Source: CAZMXS01 sp964570325 (GTDB lineage: Bacteria > Verrucomicrobiota > Kiritimatiellia > CAIQIC01 > CAZMXS01). Taken from it: 25,608 nucleotides of DNA. Shown in pieces: positions 14,094-21,726 of this stretch (its first letter is position 1; every line of letters begins with the position of its first letter). The translations under genes were made by a program, and so were the position numbers. The notes below the pieces were generated by a model. That model searched no databases. It was not told the DNA's origin and saw nothing but the letters and a program-made list of their open reading frames with translations. The DNA lies in contig CAZMXS010000065.1 in assembly GCA_964570325.1 (NCBI GenBank), positions 1 through 25,608 of the forward strand, in the 5' to 3' direction.

Positions 14094-15770
14094 ATGACCG
14101 AAACGATCAATCTGATTCATGTAACGATGGACAACGGGCGGGTGGTCGAATGTCCCGCCTACACGCGCGTCGGCCAATTGGCGCCGAGCGAGAAATCGCC
14201 GGATGGGCTGCATTATCTCGGCGCCGTGGTCAATAACAACGTCGTTTCGCTGGCCTATCCGCTGGAGGTCAACTGCGAGGTGCGCTTCGTGACGCTCGCG
14301 GATGCCGACGGTGAACGCATCTACCGCCGCTCGGTTTCGTTCCTGCTGGCCAAGGTCGTCAAGGAACTGCATCCCAAAGCCGTCTTTTCCGTCGAACACT
14401 CGCTGGGCACCGCGTTCTACTGTTCCTTCCAGCTCGACGGCGAGCCGGGCATCGCCGAGGATCAACTGGAGCAAATCGAGCGGCGGATGCGCGAGCTGAT
14501 CAATCGTAACGTGCCGATCGAGCGGCGCCGCATCTCCTATGCCGACGCCGTCCGCCAGTTCGAGCAGGAGCAGCAGTGGGATAAATTCAACCTGCTGCGG
14601 TTTAGCAACCCGCCCAAGATCGTCACGTACTGGTGCGAGGGTTTCTCGGACATCGCCCACGGCCCGCTAACCGCCAGCACGGGCGCACTGGGCGTGTTCA
14701 GGCTGATCCGTTATCCGCCGGGTTTTTTGATCCAGTTCTCATCGCGCGCCAATCCCATGGAACCGGCGCCCTTCGAGGCCCAGCCGCACCTGTTCAACGT
14801 GTTCAAGGAGCACAAGGAATGGGGCCGGATTCTTGGCGTCAATACCGTCGGCCGCCTGAATGAAATCATCTTCAGCCACGAGATCGGCGACTTCATCAAA
14901 ATCGCCGAGGCGTTCCATGAAAAAAAGGTCGCGCATATCGCCGACCACATCCACGCCAACCGCGGCCGGCTCCGGTGGGTGCTGATTGCCGGCCCTTCCT
15001 CATCGGGCAAAACCACATTCGCCAAGCGGCTCGCCGTGCAGCTCCGCGTCAACGGCCTGCGGCCGGTGACAATCTCGACGGATAATTACTTCGTGGACCG
15101 CGAACACACGCCGAAGGACGAGCGGGGCGAGTACGATTACGAGAATCTGGAGACGATTGACCTGCCGTTGTTCGACGAGCACCTGCGCCGGCTCGACAAC
15201 CGCGAGGAGGTCGCGATGCCGAAGTTCAACTTCGAGCGCGGCGCGCGCGACGAGCACGTCCACAAGCTCAAGCCCGGCGAAGACGACATCCTGATCGTCG
15301 AGGGCATCCACGCGCTGAACCCGCGCTTGTCCGCCGTCATCCCATCGGCGCACAAGGTGAAAATTTACGTCAGCGCGCTGACCCAGCTCAACCTGGACTT
15401 CCACAACCGGATCGCCACAACCGACAACCGCCTCATCCGGCGGCTGGTCCGCGACCGCAAGTTCCGCGGCCATTCCGCCCTGCGGACCCTGGAAATGTGG
15501 CCGAACGTGCGGCGCGGCGAGGAAAAATGGATTTTCCCTTTCCAGCAGGAGGCGGACATCACATTCAACTCGGCGCTCGACTACGAGCTGGCCGTGTTGA
15601 AATACTTCGCCGAGCCCCTGCTGGCGGAGGTCAAGCCCATGCACCCGCAATACGGTGAGGCACGACGTCTGCTGGATTTTCTCTCCAGCTTCCTCGGCGT
15701 TCCGTCCGACCTCGTGCCGCCAACCTCCATCCTGCGCGAGTTCATCGGCAAAAGCAGTTTCCACTACTGA
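14094..15770 (+). CDS. Nucleoside (uridine-type) kinase with N-terminal TGS and ThrRS-like domains
   Basis: 558-residue fusion enzyme, expected to phosphorylate a nucleoside with ATP or GTP in a salvage pathway. The N terminus (about 1-70: VTMDNGRVVECPAYTRVGQLA) is a TGS-type beta-grasp domain. The next part holds HSLGTAFYC (H102), like the second domain of threonyl-tRNA synthetase. From ~residue 290 the phosphoribulokinase/uridine kinase domain begins, with P-loop GPSSSGKTTFAKRL (residues 300-313), then STDNYFVDRE, YDYENLETIDLPLF, ILIVEGIHALNP and RLVRDRKFRGHSALRTLEMW. No aminoacyl-tRNA synthetase catalytic core is present. This fused architecture is known from several anaerobic and PVC-type bacteria. 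The ATG follows AAGAG at seven bases; the binding site is modest. Stands alone, with convergent gph downstream. Confidence 0.9.
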   Translation: MTETINLIHVTMDNGRVVECPAYTRVGQLAPSEKSPDGLHYLGAVVNNNVVSLAYPLEVNCEVRFVTLADADGERIYRRSVSFLLAKVVKELHPKAVFSVEHSLGTAFYCSFQLDGEPGIAEDQLEQIERRMRELINRNVPIERRRISYADAVRQFEQEQQWDKFNLLRFSNPPKIVTYWCEGFSDIAHGPLTASTGALGVFRLIRYPPGFLIQFSSRANPMEPAPFEAQPHLFNVFKEHKEWGRILGVNTVGRLNEIIFSHEIGDFIKIAEAFHEKKVAHIADHIHANRGRLRWVLIAGPSSSGKTTFAKRLAVQLRVNGLRPVTISTDNYFVDREHTPKDERGEYDYENLETIDLPLFDEHLRRLDNREEVAMPKFNFERGARDEHVHKLKPGEDDILIVEGIHALNPRLSAVIPSAHKVKIYVSALTQLNLDFHNRIATTDNRLIRRLVRDRKFRGHSALRTLEMWPNVRRGEEKWIFPFQQEADITFNSALDYELAVLKYFAEPLLAEVKPMHPQYGEARRLLDFLSSFLGVPSDLVPPTSILREFIGKSSFHY

Positions 15771-15781
15771 AGAAAGGGGCA

Positions 15782-15839
15782 GGCGGAAGGGTGAATGTGC
15801 CCATTCGCGGCGCTCACCACTCCACCTTTACCCTTCACC
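15782..15839. terminator. Imperfect inverted repeat in the convergent kinase/gph gap
   Basis: GGCGGAAGGGTGAATGTG (15782-15799) and CACCTTTACCCTTCACC (15823-15839) pair at about 14 of 17 positions around a 23-base loop. The right arm contains the gph stop codon. Position between two converging genes suggests a two-way terminator, but no T-run follows, so the role is uncertain. Confidence 0.35.
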
Positions 15840-16490
15840 ATTCGCCGGTTCGGGTTTCAAAAAAAACTGCACCAGTTCCGGGAACGATCCGAACACCCGC
15901 GTTGCCCGCTCGCCACCCGCGTGACCGAACCCGTATTCCAGAAACACACTGCGCACGCCGGCAGCGCGCGCGGCGCGCAAATCGGTGTGGTGATCGCCGA
16001 TCATCCAGGCCGCGGTCGGCGGCGCGCGCAGTTGGTCCAGAATTTTCAGGAGCGGCTCCGGGTGCGGTTTCAGATGTTCCGTGTCGCCGCCGCCCACCAC
16101 GACCGCGAACAAGGGTTCGATCTCCAAATGCCGCAGGATGGCGCGACACGCGGCGGCGGGCTTGTTGGTGATCACCGCCAGCCGGCAACCGGCCGCCCGC
16201 AACCGCGCGAGGCCGTCGGCCACGCCGGGATACAGCCGGGTGTGATCAAACATGTGCTCGTGATAATGCCGGGCGCAGCGCCGCACGGCCTCGCGCAGGT
16301 CCACGGGATGATCGTGAAAAGCGCGCTCCACCAGTTTATGGATGCCATCGCCAACGAATCCCGCCACCGTGTCGGTCGCCAACGGCGCCAGGCCGTAATC
16401 CGCGCGCGTCAGGTTCACCGCCGTGGCCAGGTCCGCCCGCGAATCAATCAGCGTCCCATCCAGATCAAACATGAGGAGCGGGGCATTCAA
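15828..16490 (-). CDS. gph: HAD-family phosphatase, phosphoglycolate phosphatase-like
   Basis: 220-residue HAD hydrolase, likely removing phosphate from 2-phosphoglycolate or a related small molecule in the cytoplasm. Motif I is MFDLDGTLIDS (nucleophile D9, acid/base D11). The helical cap follows. Motif II lies in LAVITNKPAAACR, motif III lysine in EHLKPHPEPLLKIL, and motif IV is MIGDHHTDLRAARAAGV. Length and motif spacing match Gph (about 220-230 residues). Close HAD relatives such as pyrophosphatase PpaX or AHBA-type enzymes cannot be excluded. No strong ribosome binding site precedes the ATG. It lies 102 bases downstream of the GH5 gene, same strand, and converges with the kinase gene. Confidence 0.85.
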   Translation of the reverse strand: MNAPLLMFDLDGTLIDSRADLATAVNLTRADYGLAPLATDTVAGFVGDGIHKLVERAFHDHPVDLREAVRRCARHYHEHMFDHTRLYPGVADGLARLRAAGCRLAVITNKPAAACRAILRHLEIEPLFAVVVGGGDTEHLKPHPEPLLKILDQLRAPPTAAWMIGDHHTDLRAARAAGVRSVFLEYGFGHAGGERATRVFGSFPELVQFFLKPEPANGEG

Positions 16491-16592
16491 AGTTCAAGGT
16501 CTCACTCAAACAGCATCTTTCAGGCTTCCGGTCTCCCGTTTCAGAGTCCAAGCCACCTCCCTCAAGTCTCCGCCGTCCCCGCCTTCGCCTGC
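16491..16592 (-). other. Gap between GH5 gene and gph with weak stem-loop
   Basis: 102 bases without a gene. GGCTT (16523-16527) and AAGCC (16550-16554) can pair, extended inside by GG/CC and CTC/GAG with a mismatch. There is no T-run. No promoter was recognised before gph, so co-transcription with the GH5 gene is possible. Confidence 0.3.
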
Positions 16593-18602
16593 CTAGCGCT
16601 TCAGCAGGCGGATATTGCGAAACTCGGCTGTGGTCAGGTAGCGGTTGTCATGGCTGAGCACCGCCAGGCCGGCCAATACGCGCGGGCCGAAGGCGTTGGA
16701 GAGGCCGATCCGCTCCGTGTGCCATTGGCCTTCGGCGGATGCGTACGCCACCTCGATGGAACCGCGGACGCGGCGGAGCGCCAGCCGGATTGGAAAGATG
16801 AAAGTATCGAGCAGTTTTTCCTCCACCGGCTGGCCGGCGGCGGAGCGGTGCGCCAGGCTGATACCGCCGCCCGGAAAAACATGGATCATCACGAAAGCCG
16901 CTTCCGGCTGGTTGCCGGTGCGAATCATCAAGCCGGCTTTGGCATACTCATGAGACATGGCCAGCGCCGCCAGGGTGGCGGTCAGTTCAAACTCGCCATC
17001 CACCTCCCGCCAGATGAAGCGGAACTGGTCGCGGGATTGCCAGATGTCCGCCCCGCCGCCATAGATGTCCATGTCGCCGGCGGCAATCACCTTCTGCCCG
17101 CCCGGCAGCGCGCCACCCACATCGGTAGCCTGCCAAAACACGAGCGGGTTGGTCGCCGGCGGCTGGATCGGCAGCGGTTCGATCGGCGGCAGGTCAACCG
17201 GCGGCGGCGCGGGCGCGGTCAACGCCGCGCCCAGCCGGTCGTTCACCGCATATTCCATTGTGCCCATGGAATGAATCCAAGTTTCGATCTCTTCCCTGCG
17301 CGAGGTGCTGATGTTGATCGCGGGCAGCGGATCGCGGTTGCGGACCATGGCCCCACTGTCGCGCCCCCTCCCTCCCGCCGTCTTGCCCAGCTTGTAGCAC
17401 CACATTGTCGCCGCCCAACCAAGTTCCCCATACAAATCGTAATACTTCCGCATCAACGGCGCGCCGCCCGCCTTCTCGTGGACTACATTGAATTCCCCGA
17501 CCAGGAAGGGAGCCTGCAGCTGCTCAAGGTAATACGCCCGCGACGGCAAATGCCGGGCAATGAACTTCGCGTGGGTTTCCGGCGTCGGGTCGCCCATGCC
17601 GAACATACCGGGATAATAATGCTCGGTGAAACCCACGTTGCCCCAGCCGTGCTCTTGCGGCGCGCCATAGATCTCAATACCGGACAGCGGCGCGGAAAAA
17701 AGAATGACATGGTTGGTATCCACGGCGCGAATGGCGGCATAGATGCGATCCGCAACTTCCACGAGCGGGTCGCGCCGCGCGCCCGGAGCGCGCCGCCGTT
17801 CGCCGTATGGTTCATTGATCAGATCGTAGGCGGCGACGGTCGCGCAATCCTGGTAATGCTCGGCAATCCGCGCCCACAGCCAGGCGGTTCGTTGCTGATC
17901 TTCTTCGCTGGTCCACAGCCGATTCTGATCGCGGCGGCCTGTGGTGTGGTCGCCGCTCTGTCCGCCCGGCGTCCCATGCATATCCAGAATGACATACAGC
18001 CCGTGGCGCCGGGCCAGGGCGACAGCCGTATCCAACCAATGGAAGGCATTGGGTTTGAGTTCTCCGGGACGGTTGTCATCCAGCAGCAGGCGGTAGTTGA
18101 AAGGCAAGCGCACCGTATTGAACCCAAAGGAGCGAATGATGGGAAAATCGCGCTCGCGAATATACTGCGCGCGGTAAAGTTCCAGCAAGCGGTCCTTTTC
18201 AGCCGTGCCGAACCGGCGCGCGAGAATCGCCTCAAACTCGAACTGGTCCGGCACGCCCGGCAAGTCGAGCATCCACATCTCCAGCATCAACCAATTGCCT
18301 AGGTTGCACCCACGCAAAATCACCGGCCGGCCTTCGGGGTCGACAAAATGCGTGCCCGCGGCCTTCAGCCAGGGCAACTCCTTGATTTCGGGCTGTTTCA
18401 CCTGAATCACCTCATTGCTAGCCGACCCCCTATCCGGCGCCACCATTTCTGCGGCCGGCGCGGACGGCGGGCTGATCGCTCCCGGCGCCGCAATCGCCGA
18501 CCGGCGCGGACGAACATCGGTCCGCCGCACCTCGCAGGCGGTCAATGCGCACATCAGGCCGGCCGCCAGACCGGCGCATAATAAGGGCCGGGAATCAAAC
18601 AT
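16593..18602 (-). CDS. Lipoprotein glycoside hydrolase family 5 with C-terminal lectin-like domain
   Basis: 669-residue exported enzyme expected to cut beta-glucan or a related polysaccharide outside the cytoplasm. A lipoprotein signal peptide ends in LTAC (lipid-attached C23). GH5 elements follow in order: GCNLGNWLMLEMWM, SFGFNTVRLPFNYR, GLYVILDMHGTPG, YDLINEPYGE (acid/base E264), FTEHYYPGMFG, and FLVGEFNVV (nucleophile E370). The early part most resembles exo-1,3-beta-glucanase/cellulase types. From ~residue 490 a second domain (FWQATDVGGALPGG ... YGGGADIWQSRDQFRFIW ... KAGLMIRTG ... FRNIRLLKR) looks like the DUF1349/concanavalin-type beta-sandwich. AGGA lies nine bases before the ATG. Substrate is inferred. 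Divergent from the DUF4380-like gene, 187 bases away. Confidence 0.87.
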   Translation of the reverse strand: MFDSRPLLCAGLAAGLMCALTACEVRRTDVRPRRSAIAAPGAISPPSAPAAEMVAPDRGSASNEVIQVKQPEIKELPWLKAAGTHFVDPEGRPVILRGCNLGNWLMLEMWMLDLPGVPDQFEFEAILARRFGTAEKDRLLELYRAQYIRERDFPIIRSFGFNTVRLPFNYRLLLDDNRPGELKPNAFHWLDTAVALARRHGLYVILDMHGTPGGQSGDHTTGRRDQNRLWTSEEDQQRTAWLWARIAEHYQDCATVAAYDLINEPYGERRRAPGARRDPLVEVADRIYAAIRAVDTNHVILFSAPLSGIEIYGAPQEHGWGNVGFTEHYYPGMFGMGDPTPETHAKFIARHLPSRAYYLEQLQAPFLVGEFNVVHEKAGGAPLMRKYYDLYGELGWAATMWCYKLGKTAGGRGRDSGAMVRNRDPLPAINISTSRREEIETWIHSMGTMEYAVNDRLGAALTAPAPPPVDLPPIEPLPIQPPATNPLVFWQATDVGGALPGGQKVIAAGDMDIYGGGADIWQSRDQFRFIWREVDGEFELTATLAALAMSHEYAKAGLMIRTGNQPEAAFVMIHVFPGGGISLAHRSAAGQPVEEKLLDTFIFPIRLALRRVRGSIEVAYASAEGQWHTERIGLSNAFGPRVLAGLAVLSHDNRYLTTAEFRNIRLLKR

Positions 18603-18610
18603 GGCGCGGC

Positions 18611-18639
18611 ATCCTATGACACGCAGGCCGGTCTGACAA
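18611..18639 (-). promoter_or_regulatory. Candidate promoter of the GH5 lipoprotein gene
   Basis: On the minus strand, TTGTCA (18639-18634) is followed after exactly 17 bases by TAGGAT (18616-18611). Both hexamers are five- and four-of-six matches. The -10 lies only eight bases before the ATG, so the transcript would be almost leaderless; the GGAT may instead be part of the ribosome binding site. Confidence 0.35.
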
Positions 18640-18673
18640 ATGGTTTCGCGGCCGGGTGCGTTAAGCGTGGGGC

Positions 18674-18688
18674 CGGATCGCCGATCCG
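18674..18688. repeat. 15-bp palindrome in the GH5/DUF4380 divergent gap
   Basis: CGGATCG and CGATCCG flank a single central C, a perfect inverted repeat midway between two divergent genes. The shape and position would suit a dimeric regulator, but the high local GC makes chance pairing possible. Confidence 0.35.
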
Positions 18689-18750
18689 ATCTTTCAGCGG
18701 CGCGCGCGGCGGTCGCGCCCGATCGGGCCGGCGGCAGCCGCGAAGGCGTC

Positions 18751-18780
18751 TTGCTTTTCGCCTGCCGGCATCGTTATGCT
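18751..18780 (+). promoter_or_regulatory. Candidate promoter of the DUF4380-like gene
   Basis: TTGCTT (18751-18756) and TATGCT (18775-18780) are 18 bases apart, ending nine bases before the ATG at 18790. The match is weak, and like its divergent partner it would give a very short leader. Confidence 0.3.
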
Positions 18781-18789
18781 GAATGCATT

Positions 18790-19824
18790 ATGATTTCAAT
18801 CCGATGTCTGCAATTGTCGCTTGGCCTGCTCCTCGTCACTGCAACGCACCTGCCGGCGCAATCCGTGACCGGCGTGGATGTTCCGATCGCGCCGCTGCCG
18901 CCCGTGGCGTTTGCGGGCTGGACCAATGCCTGCCGGCTGGCGAACAGCGCGCTGGAAGTCATCATCGCTCCGGCAGTCGGCCGGATGGTCACCCTGATCC
19001 CGGCCGGGGCCACGAACCTGCTGCGGCTTGACCCCGCCCTGGCCGGTTTGGAACCATCCGCCACCAACACGGAAAGCTGGCTCAATTTCGGGGGCGACTG
19101 GTTCTGGCCGGTGGCCCAGTCCCAATGGACGCCAATCCAGGGCCGCGATTGGCCGCCGCCGCCCGCGCTGGCCGAGCGTCCCTGGCAGGCGACCGCATGG
19201 AAAGGCGCCGATGGCGGCCAGTTCTGTCAGATCAGCCGCGAGTATGACGCCCCGCTGAACATCCGCGTGACGCGCCAGTTCAAGCTGGACAAGGAACGGG
19301 CGTTGTTGACCATCCGGCAGCGCATCGAGCAGCAGAGCGATTCGCCCTATCCGGTCACGCCCTGGAACATCAGCCAACTCCCGCGGGCCGACGAGATCGT
19401 TCTGCCCGTGGACACCAATTCCGGTTTTACGGGCGGGTTCAAATCGCTCATGTTCGCCATGCCCCCCAGCAACATCTTAACCGTTTGCGCCGGCGCCATC
19501 GTTTATGATGTCGGTTCCGGCGAGCACAAACTCGGGTCCGATTCCGGCCGGGGCTGGATTGCCGCGCGCCGCGGCAGCATCCTGGTGGTTGAACGCTCGA
19601 TCACCAGCGAGGCCGGACTGCCGCCGGACGGCGGATGCACGGTGGAAATGTATTCCAACAGCGGACTCGGATACTCGGAAATCGAAACGCTCGGGCCGGA
19701 AAAAAACCTGGGCCGCGGCCAGGCCACGGAAAACACGCTTAACATCGAATGCTTCCGCCTGAATCAAATTGTGCGCGGCTGCGAACTGGCCGCCAAGGTG
19801 CGGGAGTTGCTCGGGGAGCAGTAG
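18790..19824 (+). CDS. Secreted DUF4380-like protein
   Basis: 344-residue exported protein of unknown biochemical role. The signal peptide is MISIRCLQLSLGLLLVTATHLPAQS, so the ATG at 18790 was chosen over the upstream in-frame ATG at 18640, which would bury it. The mature N-terminal part, GWTNACRLANSALEVIIAPAVGRMVTLIPAGATNLLRLDP, has the pattern of the DUF4380 family (galactose-mutarotase-like beta-sandwich fold), common in PVC and Bacteroidetes genomes. Other conserved-looking segments are NFGGDWFWPVAQSQW and a late YSNSGLGYSEIETLGP. Its place next to a secreted glycoside hydrolase suggests carbohydrate binding or modification, but no catalytic residues can be assigned. Confidence 0.75.
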   Translation: MISIRCLQLSLGLLLVTATHLPAQSVTGVDVPIAPLPPVAFAGWTNACRLANSALEVIIAPAVGRMVTLIPAGATNLLRLDPALAGLEPSATNTESWLNFGGDWFWPVAQSQWTPIQGRDWPPPPALAERPWQATAWKGADGGQFCQISREYDAPLNIRVTRQFKLDKERALLTIRQRIEQQSDSPYPVTPWNISQLPRADEIVLPVDTNSGFTGGFKSLMFAMPPSNILTVCAGAIVYDVGSGEHKLGSDSGRGWIAARRGSILVVERSITSEAGLPPDGGCTVEMYSNSGLGYSEIETLGPEKNLGRGQATENTLNIECFRLNQIVRGCELAAKVRELLGEQ

Positions 19825-19836
19825 CCCTGTGTCGAA

Positions 19837-20250
19837 CTACCCTTTCAGAATCCGGATCGCCTTGTCGCTGTCGTCCACCCGGATGATGACCAAGCCCTTT
19901 TCCACGTTCGGCCCCCCGGCGCAATAAGCATATTCCAGGTTGATCTTGGCCTCGCCCAGCCGCCGGCAAACCGCCCCGAGGCTGCCGGGCGCATTGGCAA
20001 GCTCCAGCAGCAGCACCTCGCGTTCCATGGTCAGTTCGCCGGCATCCTTCAAAACGCGCAGCGCCTCGTCGGGCTTGTCCACCACCGCCCGCACATAACC
20101 ATGTCCCAGGCCTTCCGCCAGCGAAAGCGCATATATGTTCACGCCATGACTGCCCAGCAGCGTCGCCACGTTGCCCAATGTTCCCGGTTTGTCGTCAAGA
20201 AAAATGGAGATTTGCCGTCCCTTGACCACATTGAAAAGTTCCGCGCTCAT
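19837..20250 (-). CDS. Tandem ACT-domain protein
   Basis: 137-residue cytoplasmic protein made of two ACT domains and nothing else. Domain 1 (about 5-68) has ISIFLDDKPGTLGNVATLLGSHGVNIYALSL. Domain 2 (about 72-137) has LLLELANAPGSLGAVCRRLGEAKINLEYAY. ACT domains usually bind amino acids and control enzymes. The start is fixed by GGAGG four bases before the ATG. It lies 11 bases after the dapL stop on the same strand, so it is very probably co-transcribed with it and may sense lysine or a related amino acid; that link is inferred. The stop converges with the DUF4380-like gene, 12 bases away. Confidence 0.88.
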   Translation of the reverse strand: MSAELFNVVKGRQISIFLDDKPGTLGNVATLLGSHGVNIYALSLAEGLGHGYVRAVVDKPDEALRVLKDAGELTMEREVLLLELANAPGSLGAVCRRLGEAKINLEYAYCAGGPNVEKGLVIIRVDDSDKAIRILKG

Positions 20251-20261
20251 TTTGCCTCCGA

Positions 20262-21485
20262 TTAAAACACCAATTGCGCCGCCGCCAGCCGCCGCTCAAG
20301 TTCCGCCAGCACCCGCGCGTCGTCCTTCGCGCCGGCGGATTCAAACGTCGCCGAAAATCGCAGGAATGCGCCGGCATCGTCCCACGGCACGGTTGAGATC
20401 AAATGCTCGCGGATCAAGTACTGCGATGCCTCCTCGGCATTGGCAAACCGCTGCGTCCCCGCCCCGCGCGGAGCCGGCACATACAGGTAAAACGTGCCGC
20501 CGGGCATCCGGGCTTGAAATCCAGCCTGTTGGAGAATCCGCGTCATTTTTCGCAACCGGCGCTCGTAATGCGCCCGAATTTTCTCCGCCAGCCGGATATC
20601 GGCGATGCCGGCGCACGCCGCAACCTGGATCGCCTTGAACTGTCCGGAATCAATGTTGTCCTTGACCTCGGCCACCGCCTGCACCAGGCGCGGCGCGCCG
20701 GCGACGAAACCGAGCCGCCAGCCGGTCATGTTGTAGCTCTTGCTCATCGAATGCAGCTCGATCGCGCACTCTTTTGCGCCTGGCCGGTTGAAGATGGAAA
20801 GCCGCGGGCGGCCGTAGATCAGCGTCGCGTAAGCGGCATCCTGCACAATCAGGATGTTGTGCGCCCGCGCGAACGCAATCAGCTCATCGAAGAACTCCGG
20901 AGTCGCCGCCGCGCCGGTCGGGTTGTTGGGGTAATTGACATAAAACAGCTTGGCCCGGTCCGCCGCCCGCGGGTCAATGGCTTGCAGGTCCGGAAAAAAG
21001 TTATGCTCGGCCCGCAGCGGCAGCTTGATCACCTCGCCGCCGAGGTAGCGGGCGTGGGTGGCCAACACCGGATAGCCGGGGACGGTGGTCAGCACGACGT
21101 CGCCGGGATTGACAAAACACAGGGGCAGCAGCGCCAATGCCGGCTTGGAGCCGATCGTGTGGTTGATCTCGGTCTCGGGATCAAGATCCTTGACCCCGAA
21201 GAACTCCGCCATGTACCGCGCGGCGGCTGCTTTGAACTCGGCGATGCCGTTGTCGGCGTAGCCGCGGTTGGCCGGGTCATCGGCCGCCCGCTTCAGCGCG
21301 CGCCGGATCGGCGCCGGCGCCATCTGGTCCGGCTCGCCCACGCCAAAGTCCAGCAGCTCGACATCCGGATGCGCCGCGCGCGCGGCGCGCTTGGCGCGTT
21401 TGATCTTTTCAAACTTGTAAATCTCGTTCGTCAGCCCAAACTGGGCCCCGCCAATCCGCTCGGCAAACAATTGCTGAATGTCCAT
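20262..21485 (-). CDS. dapL: LL-diaminopimelate aminotransferase
   Basis: 407-residue PLP enzyme of fold type I. DapL makes LL-diaminopimelate directly from tetrahydrodipicolinate with glutamate as amino donor, a step in lysine and peptidoglycan precursor synthesis. Visible features are LLDFGVGEPDQMAPAPI near residue 45, NRGYADNGIAEFKAAAARYM, GSKPALALLPLCFVNPGDVVL, YPNNPTGAAAT, VQDAAYATLIY, and the PLP-binding SMSKSYNMTGWRLGF (K249), with FLRFSATFE near the end. These wordings match DapL rather than AspC-type enzymes, though other class I aminotransferases remain possible. ATG 21485 is preceded by GGGAG at five bases; a longer frame to 21518 runs through the promoter. The ACT gene follows 11 bases later. 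DapL is frequent in PVC bacteria. Confidence 0.87.
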   Translation of the reverse strand: MDIQQLFAERIGGAQFGLTNEIYKFEKIKRAKRAARAAHPDVELLDFGVGEPDQMAPAPIRRALKRAADDPANRGYADNGIAEFKAAAARYMAEFFGVKDLDPETEINHTIGSKPALALLPLCFVNPGDVVLTTVPGYPVLATHARYLGGEVIKLPLRAEHNFFPDLQAIDPRAADRAKLFYVNYPNNPTGAAATPEFFDELIAFARAHNILIVQDAAYATLIYGRPRLSIFNRPGAKECAIELHSMSKSYNMTGWRLGFVAGAPRLVQAVAEVKDNIDSGQFKAIQVAACAGIADIRLAEKIRAHYERRLRKMTRILQQAGFQARMPGGTFYLYVPAPRGAGTQRFANAEEASQYLIREHLISTVPWDDAGAFLRFSATFESAGAKDDARVLAELERRLAAAQLVF

Positions 21486-21510
21486 AACCGCTCCCGGATT
21501 AAAAACTGAA

Positions 21511-21544
21511 GGCCGCATTATTCATGCGACCGGCGGGATAGCAA
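21511..21544 (-). promoter_or_regulatory. dapL promoter overlapped by a palindrome
   Basis: On the minus strand TTGCTA (21544-21539) and AATAAT (21522-21517) are 16 bases apart, four and five matches of six. Start would be near 21510. GGTCGCAT (21531-21524) and ATGCGGCC (21518-21511) form an 8-bp inverted repeat (one G-T pair) around the -10. If transcription starts further upstream, the same hairpin followed by TTCAGTTTTT would resemble an attenuator. Confidence 0.5.
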
Positions 21545-21581
21545 GCGCGGACTCGCGGCCACCGGCCGCAGCCAGCAAGTC

Positions 21582-21663
21582 TGGGATGCCGGCCCGGCGG
21601 CTGCCAATCCCGGATCAGCCCGGAATGACTGGCTGGCTGGACCCGCTGAAGTTGGGATGCCGG
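21582..21663. repeat. Direct repeat of TGGGATGCCGG in the dapL upstream gap
   Basis: Two exact copies (21582-21592 and 21653-21663) lie 71 bases apart in the 241-base gap between dapL and the next gene. Partly similar flanks extend the match. Between them lies an inverted pattern, CCAATCCCGGATCAGCCCGGAATGA, reminiscent of dispersed intergenic repeats with GGATTCC/GGAATGAC ends. No coding sequence was seen in this gap. Confidence 0.5.
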
Positions 21664-21726
21664 ACGCCAGCTTTTCCCGTTGACTCAGGTGGATGAGCAG
21701 GCACACTGGATTCCGGAGACAGCAAC

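Noticed and set aside
15795..18302. An 835-codon open frame on the plus strand opposite gph and the GH5 gene
   Set aside because: It lies antisense to two genes with clear catalytic motifs, spans their intergenic gap, and its translation is rich in Arg, Gln and His without any domain. Long antisense frames are expected at this GC content.
18640..18789. N-terminal extension of the DUF4380-like protein from the ATG at 18640
   Set aside because: It would place a clear signal peptide 50 residues inside the protein, and the extension is Arg-rich with no similarity to a family.
20403..21509. A 368-codon plus-strand frame opposite dapL
   Set aside because: Antisense to a gene with an intact PLP lysine motif, and composition typical of a shadow frame.
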